Part shown: piece by piece, positions 38,501 to 46,700 of the stretch | Position numbering within the stretch: position 1 is the first letter of the stretch | How the letters are laid out: the number at the start of each line of letters is the position of its first letter | Source of the DNA: Psychroflexus salarius | GTDB lineage: Bacteria > Bacteroidota > Bacteroidia > Flavobacteriales > Flavobacteriaceae | Assembly (NCBI RefSeq): GCF_900129035.1 | Contig: NZ_FQTW01000004.1 | Span: forward strand, 186,001 to 250,000 | Length of the DNA stretch: 64,000 nucleotides | Reading direction: 5' to 3' | Program-made: the position numbers and the translations under genes | Notes under the pieces: model-generated | What the model was told of the DNA's origin: nothing | Database searches by the model: none | The model's input: the letters and a program-made list of their open reading frames with translations, nothing else

Positions 38501-39482
38501 AAATTTCCTTGATTTTATCCTTGACGTGATTAATGGCTTCCATAGGATTAAAACCGTCTCGAGCTATAACCACACCACCAACCACTTCAGCTCCTGCTTT
38601 ATCGAGAACACCACGACGTTGAGCCGGACCTGTTTTGATCTGCGCCACGTCTTTTAGGTAAATTGGCACATTTTGATTTTCATCAACCACTATGGATTCA
38701 AAATCTTGAAGATTGTTTATGTAGCCTAAACCGCGAACAATGTATTCTACTTGATTTATTTCTAAAGTTTTTGCGCCCACATCGCGATTGCTTTCTTTTA
38801 CCGCCTTGGCTACTTGCATTAAGGAAATTCCGTAAGACTTTAGCGCATCTGGATTGACATCAATTTGATATTCCTTTACAAAACCACCAATAGAAGCTAC
38901 TTCTGAAATGCCTTTCGCACTACTCAAACCGTATTTCACATAAAAGTCTTGGACACTTCTAATTTCATCTAAATTCCAGCCGCCCGTTGGGTTGTTGTTT
39001 TTATCTCGGGGTTCTAGGGTATACCAAAACACCTGACCAAGTGCTGTGGCATCTGGACCCAGCGTGGGTTTAGCTTCTGCCGGAAGAAGTCCTTGCGGAA
39101 TGGAACTCAGCTTCTCCAAAATTCGTGAACGCGACCAATAAAACGCTACATCATCATCAAAAATGATGTAAATGCTAGAAAATCCAAACATAGAATTACT
39201 ACGCACCGATTCTACGCCAGGTAATCCGAGCAAATAGGTAGTTAACGGATAAGTAATTTGGTCGTCTATATCCTGTGGCGAACGCCCTGGCCATTCGGTA
39301 AATACAATTTGTTGATTGGCACCCGTATTGGGAATGGCATCTACTGGAATAGGGTTTTTGGGCAAAAACGAATCTGCCCATTGAAAAGGCGAAACGATTA
39401 AACCACTTATAATTATGGCTGACAATAGAATGAACGACACCAATCGTTGATTCAGAAAAAATTGAATGATTTTATTCAACAT
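35568..39482 (-). CDS. cusA: CusA/CzcA-family heavy-metal RND efflux pump
   Basis: 1304 residues, about 250 longer than the usual 1040. The CusA features are clear: PVDAIPNTGANQQIVFTEWP near the N-terminus, RSNSMFGFSSIYIIFDDDV, SGIAIAIGTMIDLAIILSEN in the first helix bundle, VMLQTGMRAPMGIKVSGP and the second-half FIALFGIATDDAVLMATY. The extra length is in two places: an additional membrane stretch (about 500-640) and an expanded periplasmic segment (about 770-870). It drives cation (likely Cu(I)/Ag(I)) efflux by proton motive force; metal specificity is inferred. It leads the operon and overlaps cusC by 4 bases. Confidence 0.93.
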   Translation of the reverse strand: MLNKIIQFFLNQRLVSFILLSAIIISGLIVSPFQWADSFLPKNPIPVDAIPNTGANQQIVFTEWPGRSPQDIDDQITYPLTTYLLGLPGVESVRSNSMFGFSSIYIIFDDDVAFYWSRSRILEKLSSIPQGLLPAEAKPTLGPDATALGQVFWYTLEPRDKNNNPTGGWNLDEIRSVQDFYVKYGLSSAKGISEVASIGGFVKEYQIDVNPDALKSYGISLMQVAKAVKESNRDVGAKTLEINQVEYIVRGLGYINNLQDFESIVVDENQNVPIYLKDVAQIKTGPAQRRGVLDKAGAEVVGGVVIARDGFNPMEAINHVKDKIKEISPGLPSKTLADGTKSQLKIISFYDRSELINETINTLEDAISLQLIIALLVVIIIVFNLRASLVISAVLPISVLLVFIAMKWFNVQANIVALSGIAIAIGTMIDLAIILSENVLKKLEESPKNSLVNNIYKGSAEVSSAILTAVLTTVVSFIPVFALEAAEGKLFMPLAYTKTFALIAAFLVTVLILPSLMHIVFKIKINKTKISYVLNALLFVIGVWTIFNAFWLGLFVLLYAVSYGLSHQYFNKRFRIKNLHFYALIAGVLVLLSKLWLPLGAQQSMGSNIIFVGLLVGVLLAFYLILQKYYAQLLTFFLKHIKGFLLLPLLSILIGIMIWLGFSKVFYYPKQASNALGFSIENTRFWNTMNDLFPGIGKEFMPSLNEGSFILMPTSMTHSGIEFNKDKLQQMDVLVSQIPEIKTVVGKLGRVESAIDPAPISMFENLITYKSEFILNEDNSLQAFEVNAKGWFKIQGLKIEEHQVYLTKQSNDVLWFDNQNYVFANKNGMVFSDDIQSEIFYEIENDFAPYLIEDSNGNYFRNWRQHIQSTDDIWNEIVKVTKIPGLTSAPKLQPIETRQVMLQTGMRAPMGIKVSGPDLKTIEDFGQQLEPILKQVDAIKSQAVFADRVVAKPYLHINLNREKLARYGLSINDVQNYIAVAIGGEVLTQTVEGRERYDVRVRYPRELRNTPQAIQNMLISTSSNTQIPLGELVDIEYEPGPQMIKREETFLNSYVLFDRADGVAEVTAVEAARDAIASEIKSGNLKVPSGVSYRFAGNFENQVRSEKRLSIIIPVVFVIIFLVLYFQFKSVRISLMVFSSVALAFSGGFIMIWFYGQDWFLNFSWFGENLRDIFQLKTINLSVAVWVGFIALFGIATDDAVLMATYLRQSFKANPTKTKKELREAVMEGGLKRIRPAVMTSVTTVIALLPVLSSTGKGSNIMVPMAIPAFGGMLMASLTYFLLPILFYVIYSRQLNQSSDMKFK

Positions 39483-39566
39483 AAAATTTGAGATTAAAAC
39501 ATAAATACTATAGCTCGGCTCAGTTTGATGAAAATCAAAAAGAGCTAAAAGAGTGATGTTTTAAAA

Positions 39567-39977
39567 TCAAATTAAGTAAACCTGGTATAAAGCTTGAAAA
39601 TCACCTTGATATAAAGGTGGTGGATATTCGTAGGAATTAGGATTTGTATCAGTTTGAAGAACTGGTTTTACAAAAAAAGTATAGACTAGGGCTTGAACAA
39701 AAATGGGCTGCGGCAATTCAAAATCAGTAGATTGAAGTTTTAATTGGTCTTGACCTTTAATGATTTTGACTTCATCATCACAGCAACTGTTGTGTTTATC
39801 TTCATTCTCGTGTTGCGAAGTTGCGTCGTGCATCGCACATTTTTGAGCGGGTTTCATAATCGTTTTATCAACCAAAATATTACCGCAGTAGTGGGTGCTA
39901 ACTGTCATTGACATTGTAGAAACTAAGACTACAATAGCCATTAAAACACTTAATATTTGTGATAAGCCTTTTTTCAT
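39567..39977 (-). CDS. HYC_CC_PP-family small secreted protein
   Basis: 136 residues from the ATG at 39977; a TTG 7 codons upstream is rejected. The name motifs are visible: HYC in STHYCGNI, CC in NSCCDDE and PP in YPPPLYQ. A signal peptide (about 1-30) predicts export. The His/Cys/Met-rich middle (MKPAQKCAMHDATSQHENED) could bind copper. It lies 84 bases upstream of cusA and is probably part of the metal-resistance unit. The family has no proven function. Confidence 0.8.
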   Translation of the reverse strand: MKKGLSQILSVLMAIVVLVSTMSMTVSTHYCGNILVDKTIMKPAQKCAMHDATSQHENEDKHNSCCDDEVKIIKGQDQLKLQSTDFELPQPIFVQALVYTFFVKPVLQTDTNPNSYEYPPPLYQGDFQALYQVYLI

Positions 39978-40000
39978 ATCTAAAGCAAATTTACACAAAA

Positions 40001-40444
40001 TTATTTTTGTGCTACTTTTTTTTGATAATATAAAGCTGGTACTAAAAGAATTAAAAATAAAGGTTGAATTAAAAATCGGCGTATATAAAATAATGTCATA
40101 TAATACTCAGGCGTAAGTTGAGATAACAAAATTGAAAACGCGGAAATTAAAACAACAAAGGCTACACTGTAAAACCAAACTACAAATTTTAATGTTTTAG
40201 TTGAAGGAAATAATATGTAAATAATTAAAATCGATAAGATAGAATTAACCAAATACCTGAGTATAGTTGTAGAAATTAAGTTAAACCAGTTGAAGTTTGG
40301 TGGCTCACTAAAACTGTAAGTTGTTGCATAAAAGTCAAGTAAAGCCTCAGGAAACAAGGAGCGTTCAAAAAATCTAATCGCAATTAACGAGAAGATTAAA
40401 AAAATTATAGAAATTACTTTGAAGCTTGTCGGTATTAATTTCAC
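40001..40444 (-). CDS. Exosortase F system-associated membrane protein
   Basis: 147 residues from a GTG at 40444 that overlaps the xrtF stop in a TAGTG junction. Upstream TTG readings (40483) lie inside xrtF and are less likely; there is no ATG. Four to five hydrophobic helices fill the chain, with a FYATTYSFSEPPNFNWF loop and a basic C-terminus. I assign it as the XrtF partner from context and topology. It ends 23 bases before the HYC_CC_PP gene. Confidence 0.82.
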   Translation of the reverse strand: MKLIPTSFKVISIIFLIFSLIAIRFFERSLFPEALLDFYATTYSFSEPPNFNWFNLISTTILRYLVNSILSILIIYILFPSTKTLKFVVWFYSVAFVVLISAFSILLSQLTPEYYMTLFYIRRFLIQPLFLILLVPALYYQKKVAQK

Positions 40445-40980
40445 TATTTCTTGGGCTTGAAATTCTTGATCCAAATAAACCAAAGTAAAAAGACAACACC
40501 GTAAATTATAGCAGGAAAAACGGTGCCATGCAAGAAGTGTTCATATTGAGGATATTCGTATAAGGCAATTGTTAACAATGCAATACGAACGATGTTTAGT
40601 GCATAAATGATGGCCAATCCAGCCAAAATATAGAGCAAAGTTTTTTTCCAAGTGGTTTTAAATGCCAGAATAAACGCCATAAATAAAATCATAACACTTA
40701 TGGCATTACAACCTTCTACAATACGAACCAAATATTGGCCATTAACTCCAAGCCGCATCGACGGGTCATTAAGACTCTTAATACTTTTTGTTGTATAGCC
40801 AAAAGCTTCAATTAATTCTTGGCTTTGGAGTGTTACAACATGAGTAATAATTTCTGGGTAATAGGTTTGTGATGAGAAGTTAGTCAAATAGTAATTATAG
40901 GCTATCGTGAAGATAAGATAACTTCCAAAAAAAATTCCTAAGAATTTTAATACCGCTTTATTTTTCTTAATTAATTCCAT
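40444..40980 (-). CDS. xrtF: Exosortase family protein XrtF
   Basis: 178 residues from the ATG at 40980. An integral membrane protein of about 5 helices, with the exosortase catalytic set Cys91 in RIVEGCNAIS, Arg132 in NIVRIALL and His151 in HFLHGTVFP. Exosortases cut and probably re-anchor proteins with C-terminal sorting signals, often together with exopolysaccharide genes. Here the polysaccharide block is only 0.5 kb away. Its overlapping neighbour is the usual XrtF partner. Confidence 0.92.
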   Translation of the reverse strand: MELIKKNKAVLKFLGIFFGSYLIFTIAYNYYLTNFSSQTYYPEIITHVVTLQSQELIEAFGYTTKSIKSLNDPSMRLGVNGQYLVRIVEGCNAISVMILFMAFILAFKTTWKKTLLYILAGLAIIYALNIVRIALLTIALYEYPQYEHFLHGTVFPAIIYGVVFLLWFIWIKNFKPKK

Positions 40981-41040
40981 CACTTATATATTTAACAAAT
41001 TTATAGTTTTTAGATGAGCTAATTAATTAAGATTTCTAAA

Positions 41041-41048
41041 TACTTTTG
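41041..41048 (+). promoter_or_regulatory. Probable -7 box of the GAF/fRMsr-like gene
   Basis: TACTTTTG is an exact TAnnTTTG match 16 bases before the ATG at 41065. No TTG was found at the expected -33 spacing. The same spacer on minus holds TAAATTTG (41003-40996) before xrtF, also without a clear -33. Confidence 0.45.
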
Positions 41049-41064
41049 CACAAAATTAAAGATT

Positions 41065-41517
41065 ATGAGTTTAAGCCTTTTAAAGCCTGAAATCACAAAA
41101 ATTATACGCACAAGCAAAACAGTAGACTCAAAACTTAGCAAGATTTGTGAATTCTTACAAGAAAACGTAAAGCATTACGATTGGGTTGGCTTTTACTTTA
41201 AAAACGGAGACAAGCCTGAACTTAAGCTTAAAGCATACGCTGGAAAACCTACAGACCATACTATTATCCCTTTTGGAAAAGGCATATGTGGTCAAGTTGC
41301 CGTAAGTAATGAAAATTTTTTAGTTGAAGATGTTAGTGCTCAAGACAATTATATTGCCTGTAGTATAGATGTAAAATCTGAAATTGTAATTCCTTTATTT
41401 GTAAATGACGAAAACATTGGTCAAATAGATATTGATTCAAATACTGCTAATGCTTTCTCTCAAGAAGATGAAAGCTTTCTAGTTTGGCTTAACGCAGAAG
41501 TTGCCCAACTATATTAA
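41065..41517 (+). CDS. GAF-domain protein, free methionine-(R)-sulfoxide reductase-like
   Basis: 150 residues, a single GAF domain. The blocks FGKGICGQVA (Cys75) and DNYIACSIDVKSEIVIPLF (Cys99) match fRMsr, which reduces free methionine-R-sulfoxide with Cys chemistry. The third family Cys, 10 residues before Cys75 in characterised enzymes, is replaced here (HTIIPFG). Reductase activity is plausible but not certain. It converges on the CapD-like gene with a 4-base overlap. Confidence 0.85.
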   Translation: MSLSLLKPEITKIIRTSKTVDSKLSKICEFLQENVKHYDWVGFYFKNGDKPELKLKAYAGKPTDHTIIPFGKGICGQVAVSNENFLVEDVSAQDNYIACSIDVKSEIVIPLFVNDENIGQIDIDSNTANAFSQEDESFLVWLNAEVAQLY

Positions 41518-43412
41518 CCGATTTTTCTGTTTTCAAGCTTATTATGGTTAAATTCTGGAACAAGTTGATATAATATTTTTAGCGCAGCTAAAGTTTGATT
41601 TTGCATAATTTGATTAGATAAATTCTCTAACAAAATTGTATTCTCTTTATCAAACTCAAAAGATGACTTTGCTATTAATATTTTTTGGTGATGTGTTGGC
41701 AACGTATTTTCTTTATCAGCGAGTAATTCCTCATAAAGCTTTTCGCCAGGACGTAAGCCAGTGTAGGTAATATTAATGTCTACATTAGGCGTAAAACCAG
41801 ATAAGCGAATCATTTGTTTCGCTAAATCTACTATTTTAACTGGATTGCCCATATCAAATACAAAGATCTCGCCACCTTTACCTAATGCACCAGCCTCAAG
41901 AACTAATTGGCAAGCTTCATCGATTGTCATAAAATACCGAGTAATCTCAGGATGAGTTACCGTCACAGGTCCGTTTTGCAAAATTTGCTTTTTAAAATGC
42001 GGAATCACAGAACCATTAGACCCTAAAACATTACCAAAACGGGTAGTTATAAATAAGGTTTTATTATTTTTTTGGCGTGAGACAAACTGTACAAAAATTT
42101 CGGCACTTCGTTTGGTAGCACCCATAATATTTGTTGGGTTAACAGCCTTGTCGGTAGAAACAAACACAAACCTATTAACTTGATGTTTAGACGCCAAGTT
42201 AACTAAGTTTTGAGTCCCTAAATAATTCACATGCATCGCTTCAATAGGATTGTCTTCCATCATAGGAACATGTTTATAGGCTGCACCATGAAATACGACT
42301 TCAGGACTATATTCTTCAAAAATTTCAGCTAAGCGCTCATAATTTCGAACATCAGCAATAATAGATTTAAACTCGGTCTCTGGATGTTCTTTCCGAATAT
42401 AAATACACATGTCGTGTAATGGCGTTTCGGCTTGATCTAAAAGTAAAATTTCTTGAGGGTCAAACGGAATTAACTGCCGTACAATATCACTTCCTATTGA
42501 GCCAGCTGCACCTGTTACTAAAATAGTCTTTCCTTGATAAATCGACTTCAACTTTTCTTTATTCAGTTTTATTGGGTTCCGCTGAAGTAAATCTTCTAAA
42601 TTAATCTCTTTAATTTGAGACAGGACATTGGCTGTATCATTCCAGTCTTGAATTTCAGGAAGTTTATAGACTTTAATATTATTTTCAAGAAGTATATCTA
42701 TTTTTTGTTGAAGTGATTGGTCTAGCTGGTCTAACTTACTGCTATTAATGATAACACATTGTTCGTTTTGGCTTTCTAACAAGTCATCTACAAGAACAAT
42801 TGGGAGGTTAAAAATTCGGTTGCGTTTTATTTTTGAGTTAACGTTTACAAAACCCGATAGTTTAAATTGTGTTTGGGTATCAGAGATAATTCCTTCTGCA
42901 ATAGCAACATCAGCAAGACCTGTTCCTAAAATATAGGCATTGGTCGTGGTTTGATTGGCATGAATTAATTGATAAGCTCTTTTAACTACAATTCTGAATA
43001 AAAATAATATTGAAAATAATATAAAGCCATACATAATTAAACCGGCATCAACAATTATTTTAATTTCATAAGCCATGTAATAAATATTGTTGATAATCAA
43101 CAAGACAGCTACTGAAAAAATAGTGGTTTGTATGAGCTTAATGGCATCTCTAAAACCCGTATATCTAACAATACCTGAATAACTTTTAAAGGTTAAGAAA
43201 GCAATAATTTGAATTGATAGAATGGTTAAAAGTTTCCATGAAAACTCAAAATAAATCAGTTGAGGCGACTGAATTGAGGATATTAAAAAAAATGTGGCTT
43301 GAGCCGAGACAAAAGCAATCAGAAAATCAATTGCAAAAATAAGATAACGAGGAACGTAATTTCTAGAAAGCCTTTTAAGAAGCTCTATTGTTAATAGCTT
43401 TAATTTCAGCAC
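41514..43412 (-). CDS. Membrane-anchored nucleotide-sugar dehydratase/epimerase (CapD/WbpM/PglF-like)
   Basis: 632 residues from a GTG at 43412; an in-frame stop lies a few codons upstream and no ATG is available before residue 120. Four N-terminal membrane helices are followed by a linker domain and an SDR domain starting at about 290 with TILVTGAAGSIGSDIVRQL (NAD-binding GxxGxxG), VFHGAAYKHVPMMEDNP and a modified SMK/YxxxK-type site near STDKAVNPTNIMGATKR. Relatives act as 4,6-dehydratases of UDP-GlcNAc-type sugars for polysaccharide or glycan synthesis. It is divergent from the wza-wzc operon. Confidence 0.93.
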   Translation of the reverse strand: MLKLKLLTIELLKRLSRNYVPRYLIFAIDFLIAFVSAQATFFLISSIQSPQLIYFEFSWKLLTILSIQIIAFLTFKSYSGIVRYTGFRDAIKLIQTTIFSVAVLLIINNIYYMAYEIKIIVDAGLIMYGFILFSILFLFRIVVKRAYQLIHANQTTTNAYILGTGLADVAIAEGIISDTQTQFKLSGFVNVNSKIKRNRIFNLPIVLVDDLLESQNEQCVIINSSKLDQLDQSLQQKIDILLENNIKVYKLPEIQDWNDTANVLSQIKEINLEDLLQRNPIKLNKEKLKSIYQGKTILVTGAAGSIGSDIVRQLIPFDPQEILLLDQAETPLHDMCIYIRKEHPETEFKSIIADVRNYERLAEIFEEYSPEVVFHGAAYKHVPMMEDNPIEAMHVNYLGTQNLVNLASKHQVNRFVFVSTDKAVNPTNIMGATKRSAEIFVQFVSRQKNNKTLFITTRFGNVLGSNGSVIPHFKKQILQNGPVTVTHPEITRYFMTIDEACQLVLEAGALGKGGEIFVFDMGNPVKIVDLAKQMIRLSGFTPNVDINITYTGLRPGEKLYEELLADKENTLPTHHQKILIAKSSFEFDKENTILLENLSNQIMQNQTLAALKILYQLVPEFNHNKLENRKIG

Positions 43413-43436
43413 GTTTACGCAAATTGGTTAGGAATA

Positions 43437-43467
43437 CAAATTTATAAAAATATTCTAAATAATTCAA
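43437..43467 (-). promoter_or_regulatory. Promoter of the CapD-like gene
   Basis: On the minus strand, TTG (43467-43465), 20 bases, TAAATTTG (43444-43437), ending 24 bases before the GTG start. It is back-to-back with the wza -7 box 77 bases away. Confidence 0.65.
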
Positions 43468-43520
43468 CTTCATTACTTCAAACCTATTTAGTGTAAAGGT
43501 TATAAAATCAATATTTAATT

Positions 43521-43528
43521 TATATTTG
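43521..43528 (+). promoter_or_regulatory. -7 box immediately before wza
   Basis: TATATTTG, an exact TAnnTTTG match, ends 4 bases before the wza ATG at 43533. A start site 3-9 bases downstream would leave almost no 5' leader. No TTG lies at the expected -33 distance, so the promoter call rests on the -7 box only. Confidence 0.5.
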
Positions 43529-43532
43529 TAGC

Positions 43533-44297
43533 ATGAAAAAATTTGGATTCCTACTTTTAATAGTAATAATTATTACTTCATGTGCCACCCGTAAAGACGT
43601 TGTTTATTACCAAAATAGCGACGATATTAGTTTATCGGCAATTGAAAAAGTTTACACACATCCTGTCATACAGACCAATCATATTTTGCACATCAGTATT
43701 TCATCTGCTAATCCCGAAAGTATCGCTGCGTTCTCTAAAGATGCTGGCACCCAACAAATGCAAGCAAGACAAGTTCAAATGCTTAAAGTTGAAGGTTATC
43801 TCGTTAATGAAAACGGTGAAATTAATTTCCCTGAATTAGGCAAAATAAAAGTAAGAGGACTCACAACCCAAAAGGCACAAAACTTAATAGAGTCGCAATT
43901 AAAAACGTATGTCAAAGATGCCACTGTGAATATTAGGATTATCAACAACTCATTTACCGTTCAAGGCGAAGTTAGCCGACCTGGCACCTATGAAATTATT
44001 GATGAACGCGTTACCCTACCACAAGCACTTGGTTTAGCAGGCGGTTTAACTATTCGAGGACAACGTGAAAACATAAAAATATTTAGACAACTTGAAGATA
44101 AACGTGTGGTAAAAACCATTGATTTAACTTCAGTAGATTGGATGAATACCGATTATTATTACGTTAATCCTAACGACATTATTTATATAGAACCTAACGA
44201 CCCTCAAATAAAATCAGCTGGCTTCATAACAAATGTTGGCACTTTACTTTCAGTATTTTCAATTTTACTCTCGACAGCTGTACTTTTATTAAGATAA
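43533..44297 (+). CDS. Polysaccharide export lipoprotein (Wza/KpsD family)
   Basis: 254 residues. A lipobox (ITSCATR) predicts an outer-membrane lipoprotein. The poly_export domain (about 45-130, GYLVNENGEINFPELGKIKV) and SLBB-like domain (NNSFTVQGEVSRPGTYEI, LPQALGLAGGLT) are in order, ending in a hydrophobic segment at about 230-252. It forms the export channel for capsule or exopolysaccharide. wzc follows after 9 bases. Confidence 0.93.
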   Translation: MKKFGFLLLIVIIITSCATRKDVVYYQNSDDISLSAIEKVYTHPVIQTNHILHISISSANPESIAAFSKDAGTQQMQARQVQMLKVEGYLVNENGEINFPELGKIKVRGLTTQKAQNLIESQLKTYVKDATVNIRIINNSFTVQGEVSRPGTYEIIDERVTLPQALGLAGGLTIRGQRENIKIFRQLEDKRVVKTIDLTSVDWMNTDYYYVNPNDIIYIEPNDPQIKSAGFITNVGTLLSVFSILLSTAVLLLR

Positions 44298-44306
44298 ATC
44301 GATTTT

Positions 44307-46700
44307 ATGAACAACAATCCGTCTACGCAATACCATCAAAACGAGCCAGAAAGAGAAGAGGATATCAAAGCTGTTATCCTTCAATATCTTCGCTACTGGC
44401 CATGGTTTGTGATTTGCGTTATTATAAGTTTAGGCGTTTCTTTTATTTTTTTAAAATATGCGACCAACATTTACACAACAAGCTCTAAAATTAAAGTTTT
44501 AAAAGAGCAAGAAGGTTTAGATTTGTCAGGCTTACAAGGTAGTTCTCCTTTAATTGATATGAGTAAAGTTAACCTTGAAAATGAAATTCAAATTTTAAAA
44601 TCAAGACGACTTTCTAAAAAAATTATTCAAACATTAAACTTAGAAACTCAATACTATAAATTAGGCACATTAAAAGCTTCAGAAATTTGGGGAAACCAAA
44701 TTCCATTTACAGTGAATTGGAATATAGATGATAGTGCTCAATACAGGTCAACACCACTTTTAAATTTAAAATTCAGTTCGCAAAACAGCTTTAAAATTAC
44801 TGAAGAAGAATCTGGCTTTTCAGCAAAGCTCAATGCTGGAGACACACTTCAATTTGAAAATACTAAAGCTATTATTGATATTAATCCTTACTATAAAGGA
44901 ATTTATACAGAACTAACAGGTGCAACTTTTAGCTTTAAAAAATACAACTTAGAAAGCCTTACCACTTCATTATCTAATAAGATTAAGGCTGAAGCAGTTG
45001 AAGCAAGAGCTGATATTATTAATATCTCATTAAACGGTGAGAACCAAACAAAAAATGAAGCCATTCTAGATGAATTGATGCGACAATTTAATCAAGATGG
45101 TATTGATGATAACCGCGTGGTTGCTAAAAGAACAGGTGAATTTATCAAGGAACGACTGAAATATTTAGTCGAAGAATTAGACACTGTAGAAACCGCTATT
45201 GTCGACTTTAAATCGAATAACGAATTAGTTGATATTGAAGCCAGTACTGAAGCTTTATTTGGTAAGTATAGTGAAACTGAAATGCGTGTTTTTGAAGTTG
45301 AAACTCAATTAGAAATCACTAAAAACTTTAGAAACATTCTTGTAAAAAACACTGAAATTGACTTACTCCCTGCAAATTTAGGTATTGAAAATGCTAATGT
45401 AAATGCGCTCACTGGTGCCTACAATCAACTTGTTAACGAGCGTAATAATATATTAGTATCGGCAACACCTCAAAACCCAACTATTATTGCCATTAATGAC
45501 CGTTTAGAAGCTATCAAACGTAATATTATAAATTCAGTTGACAACTACATTAATAACTTAGAAACCAGTTTACAAAACACCGCAAGACGAGAATCAAGCT
45601 TTAATTCAAGGTTAGAAAAATTACCTGGACAGAGCAAAGAGATTAGAAGTATAGAACGTGAGCGTTTAATTAAAGAAAAGCTATTTTTATTTTTACTTCA
45701 AAAACGTGAAGAAGCCGCCTTAACTTACGCCATTACAGCACCTGTAATTAAAGTGGTGGACTATGCTTACACAAACCCGATGCCTGTTAGTCCAAAACGT
45801 AAAATTATTTTTTTAGGCGGATTAATTATTGGGTTAATAATACCTTTTGGCGTACTTTATTTAAAATTTTTATTTAATACAAAACTCAATTCAATAGATG
45901 TATTAAAATCTAATTTAAAAGATATTCCTGTATTAGGTGAAATCCCTGAAAATGAAGCAAAAGAATTTAAACTTATAACACCAAACGATAGAAGTGCTTT
46001 GGCAGAATCTTTTAGAATTTTAAGAACAAATATTAATTTTATTAAAGTATCAGACCAAACTCAAGAAAAGAAGCAACAAGTCATTTACGTAACATCTTCA
46101 ACTAAAGGTGAAGGAAAAACTTTTGTTGCCTTGAACCTTGCAACAGTGATGTCTTCAAAATCTAAAAAAGTATTACTCGTCGGTTGTGATTTAAGAAACC
46201 CTCAAATTCATAGTTATATTGACTTAAATAAAAACACAAAAGGTTTAAGTAACTATTTATACAACCCAAATATCAACTTTGAAGATATTAGAATTTCAAA
46301 TATTAACGGTTCACATTTAGATATTATTTTATCAGGAGATATTCCTCCAAATCCTTCTGAAATCCTAACAAGTAATCGCTTCGAAACTTTCATAGAAGAA
46401 GCCAGGTCAAAATACGATTATGTAATTATTGACACCGCACCAACGGTCTTAGTAACAGATACCATCATGATTTCTCAATACGCCGATGTAACTTTATACT
46501 TGACTCGTGCAGGTTATACAGACATCAGATTAATAGAACATATTAAGGATCTTAATAAGCACCATAAACTCAAAAATATAGGTATTGTTATGAATGGTCT
46601 TGTTGAAAAAGGTGCCTATACCTACAATTATGGCTATGGCTATGGCTATAACGAACAAGCTGAAAAAAGTTCACCTAAATGGAAATTCTGGCAAAAATAA
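44307..46700 (+). CDS. wzc: Polysaccharide co-polymerase/tyrosine autokinase (Wzc family)
   Basis: 797 residues. A Wzz domain with two membrane helices (about 35 and 510) and a long periplasmic coiled coil precede a BY-kinase domain with Walker A TKGEGKTFVALNLAT (about residue 600), Walker A' VLLVGCDLRNPQ and Walker B YVIIDTAPTVLVTD (about 705). The C-terminal tyrosine cluster YTYNYGYGYGYNEQ (about 768-781) is the likely autophosphorylation tail. It controls polymer length and export with Wza. The NlpC/P60 gene overlaps its end by 22 bases. Confidence 0.95.
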   Translation: MNNNPSTQYHQNEPEREEDIKAVILQYLRYWPWFVICVIISLGVSFIFLKYATNIYTTSSKIKVLKEQEGLDLSGLQGSSPLIDMSKVNLENEIQILKSRRLSKKIIQTLNLETQYYKLGTLKASEIWGNQIPFTVNWNIDDSAQYRSTPLLNLKFSSQNSFKITEEESGFSAKLNAGDTLQFENTKAIIDINPYYKGIYTELTGATFSFKKYNLESLTTSLSNKIKAEAVEARADIINISLNGENQTKNEAILDELMRQFNQDGIDDNRVVAKRTGEFIKERLKYLVEELDTVETAIVDFKSNNELVDIEASTEALFGKYSETEMRVFEVETQLEITKNFRNILVKNTEIDLLPANLGIENANVNALTGAYNQLVNERNNILVSATPQNPTIIAINDRLEAIKRNIINSVDNYINNLETSLQNTARRESSFNSRLEKLPGQSKEIRSIERERLIKEKLFLFLLQKREEAALTYAITAPVIKVVDYAYTNPMPVSPKRKIIFLGGLIIGLIIPFGVLYLKFLFNTKLNSIDVLKSNLKDIPVLGEIPENEAKEFKLITPNDRSALAESFRILRTNINFIKVSDQTQEKKQQVIYVTSSTKGEGKTFVALNLATVMSSKSKKVLLVGCDLRNPQIHSYIDLNKNTKGLSNYLYNPNINFEDIRISNINGSHLDIILSGDIPPNPSEILTSNRFETFIEEARSKYDYVIIDTAPTVLVTDTIMISQYADVTLYLTRAGYTDIRLIEHIKDLNKHHKLKNIGIVMNGLVEKGAYTYNYGYGYGYNEQAEKSSPKWKFWQK

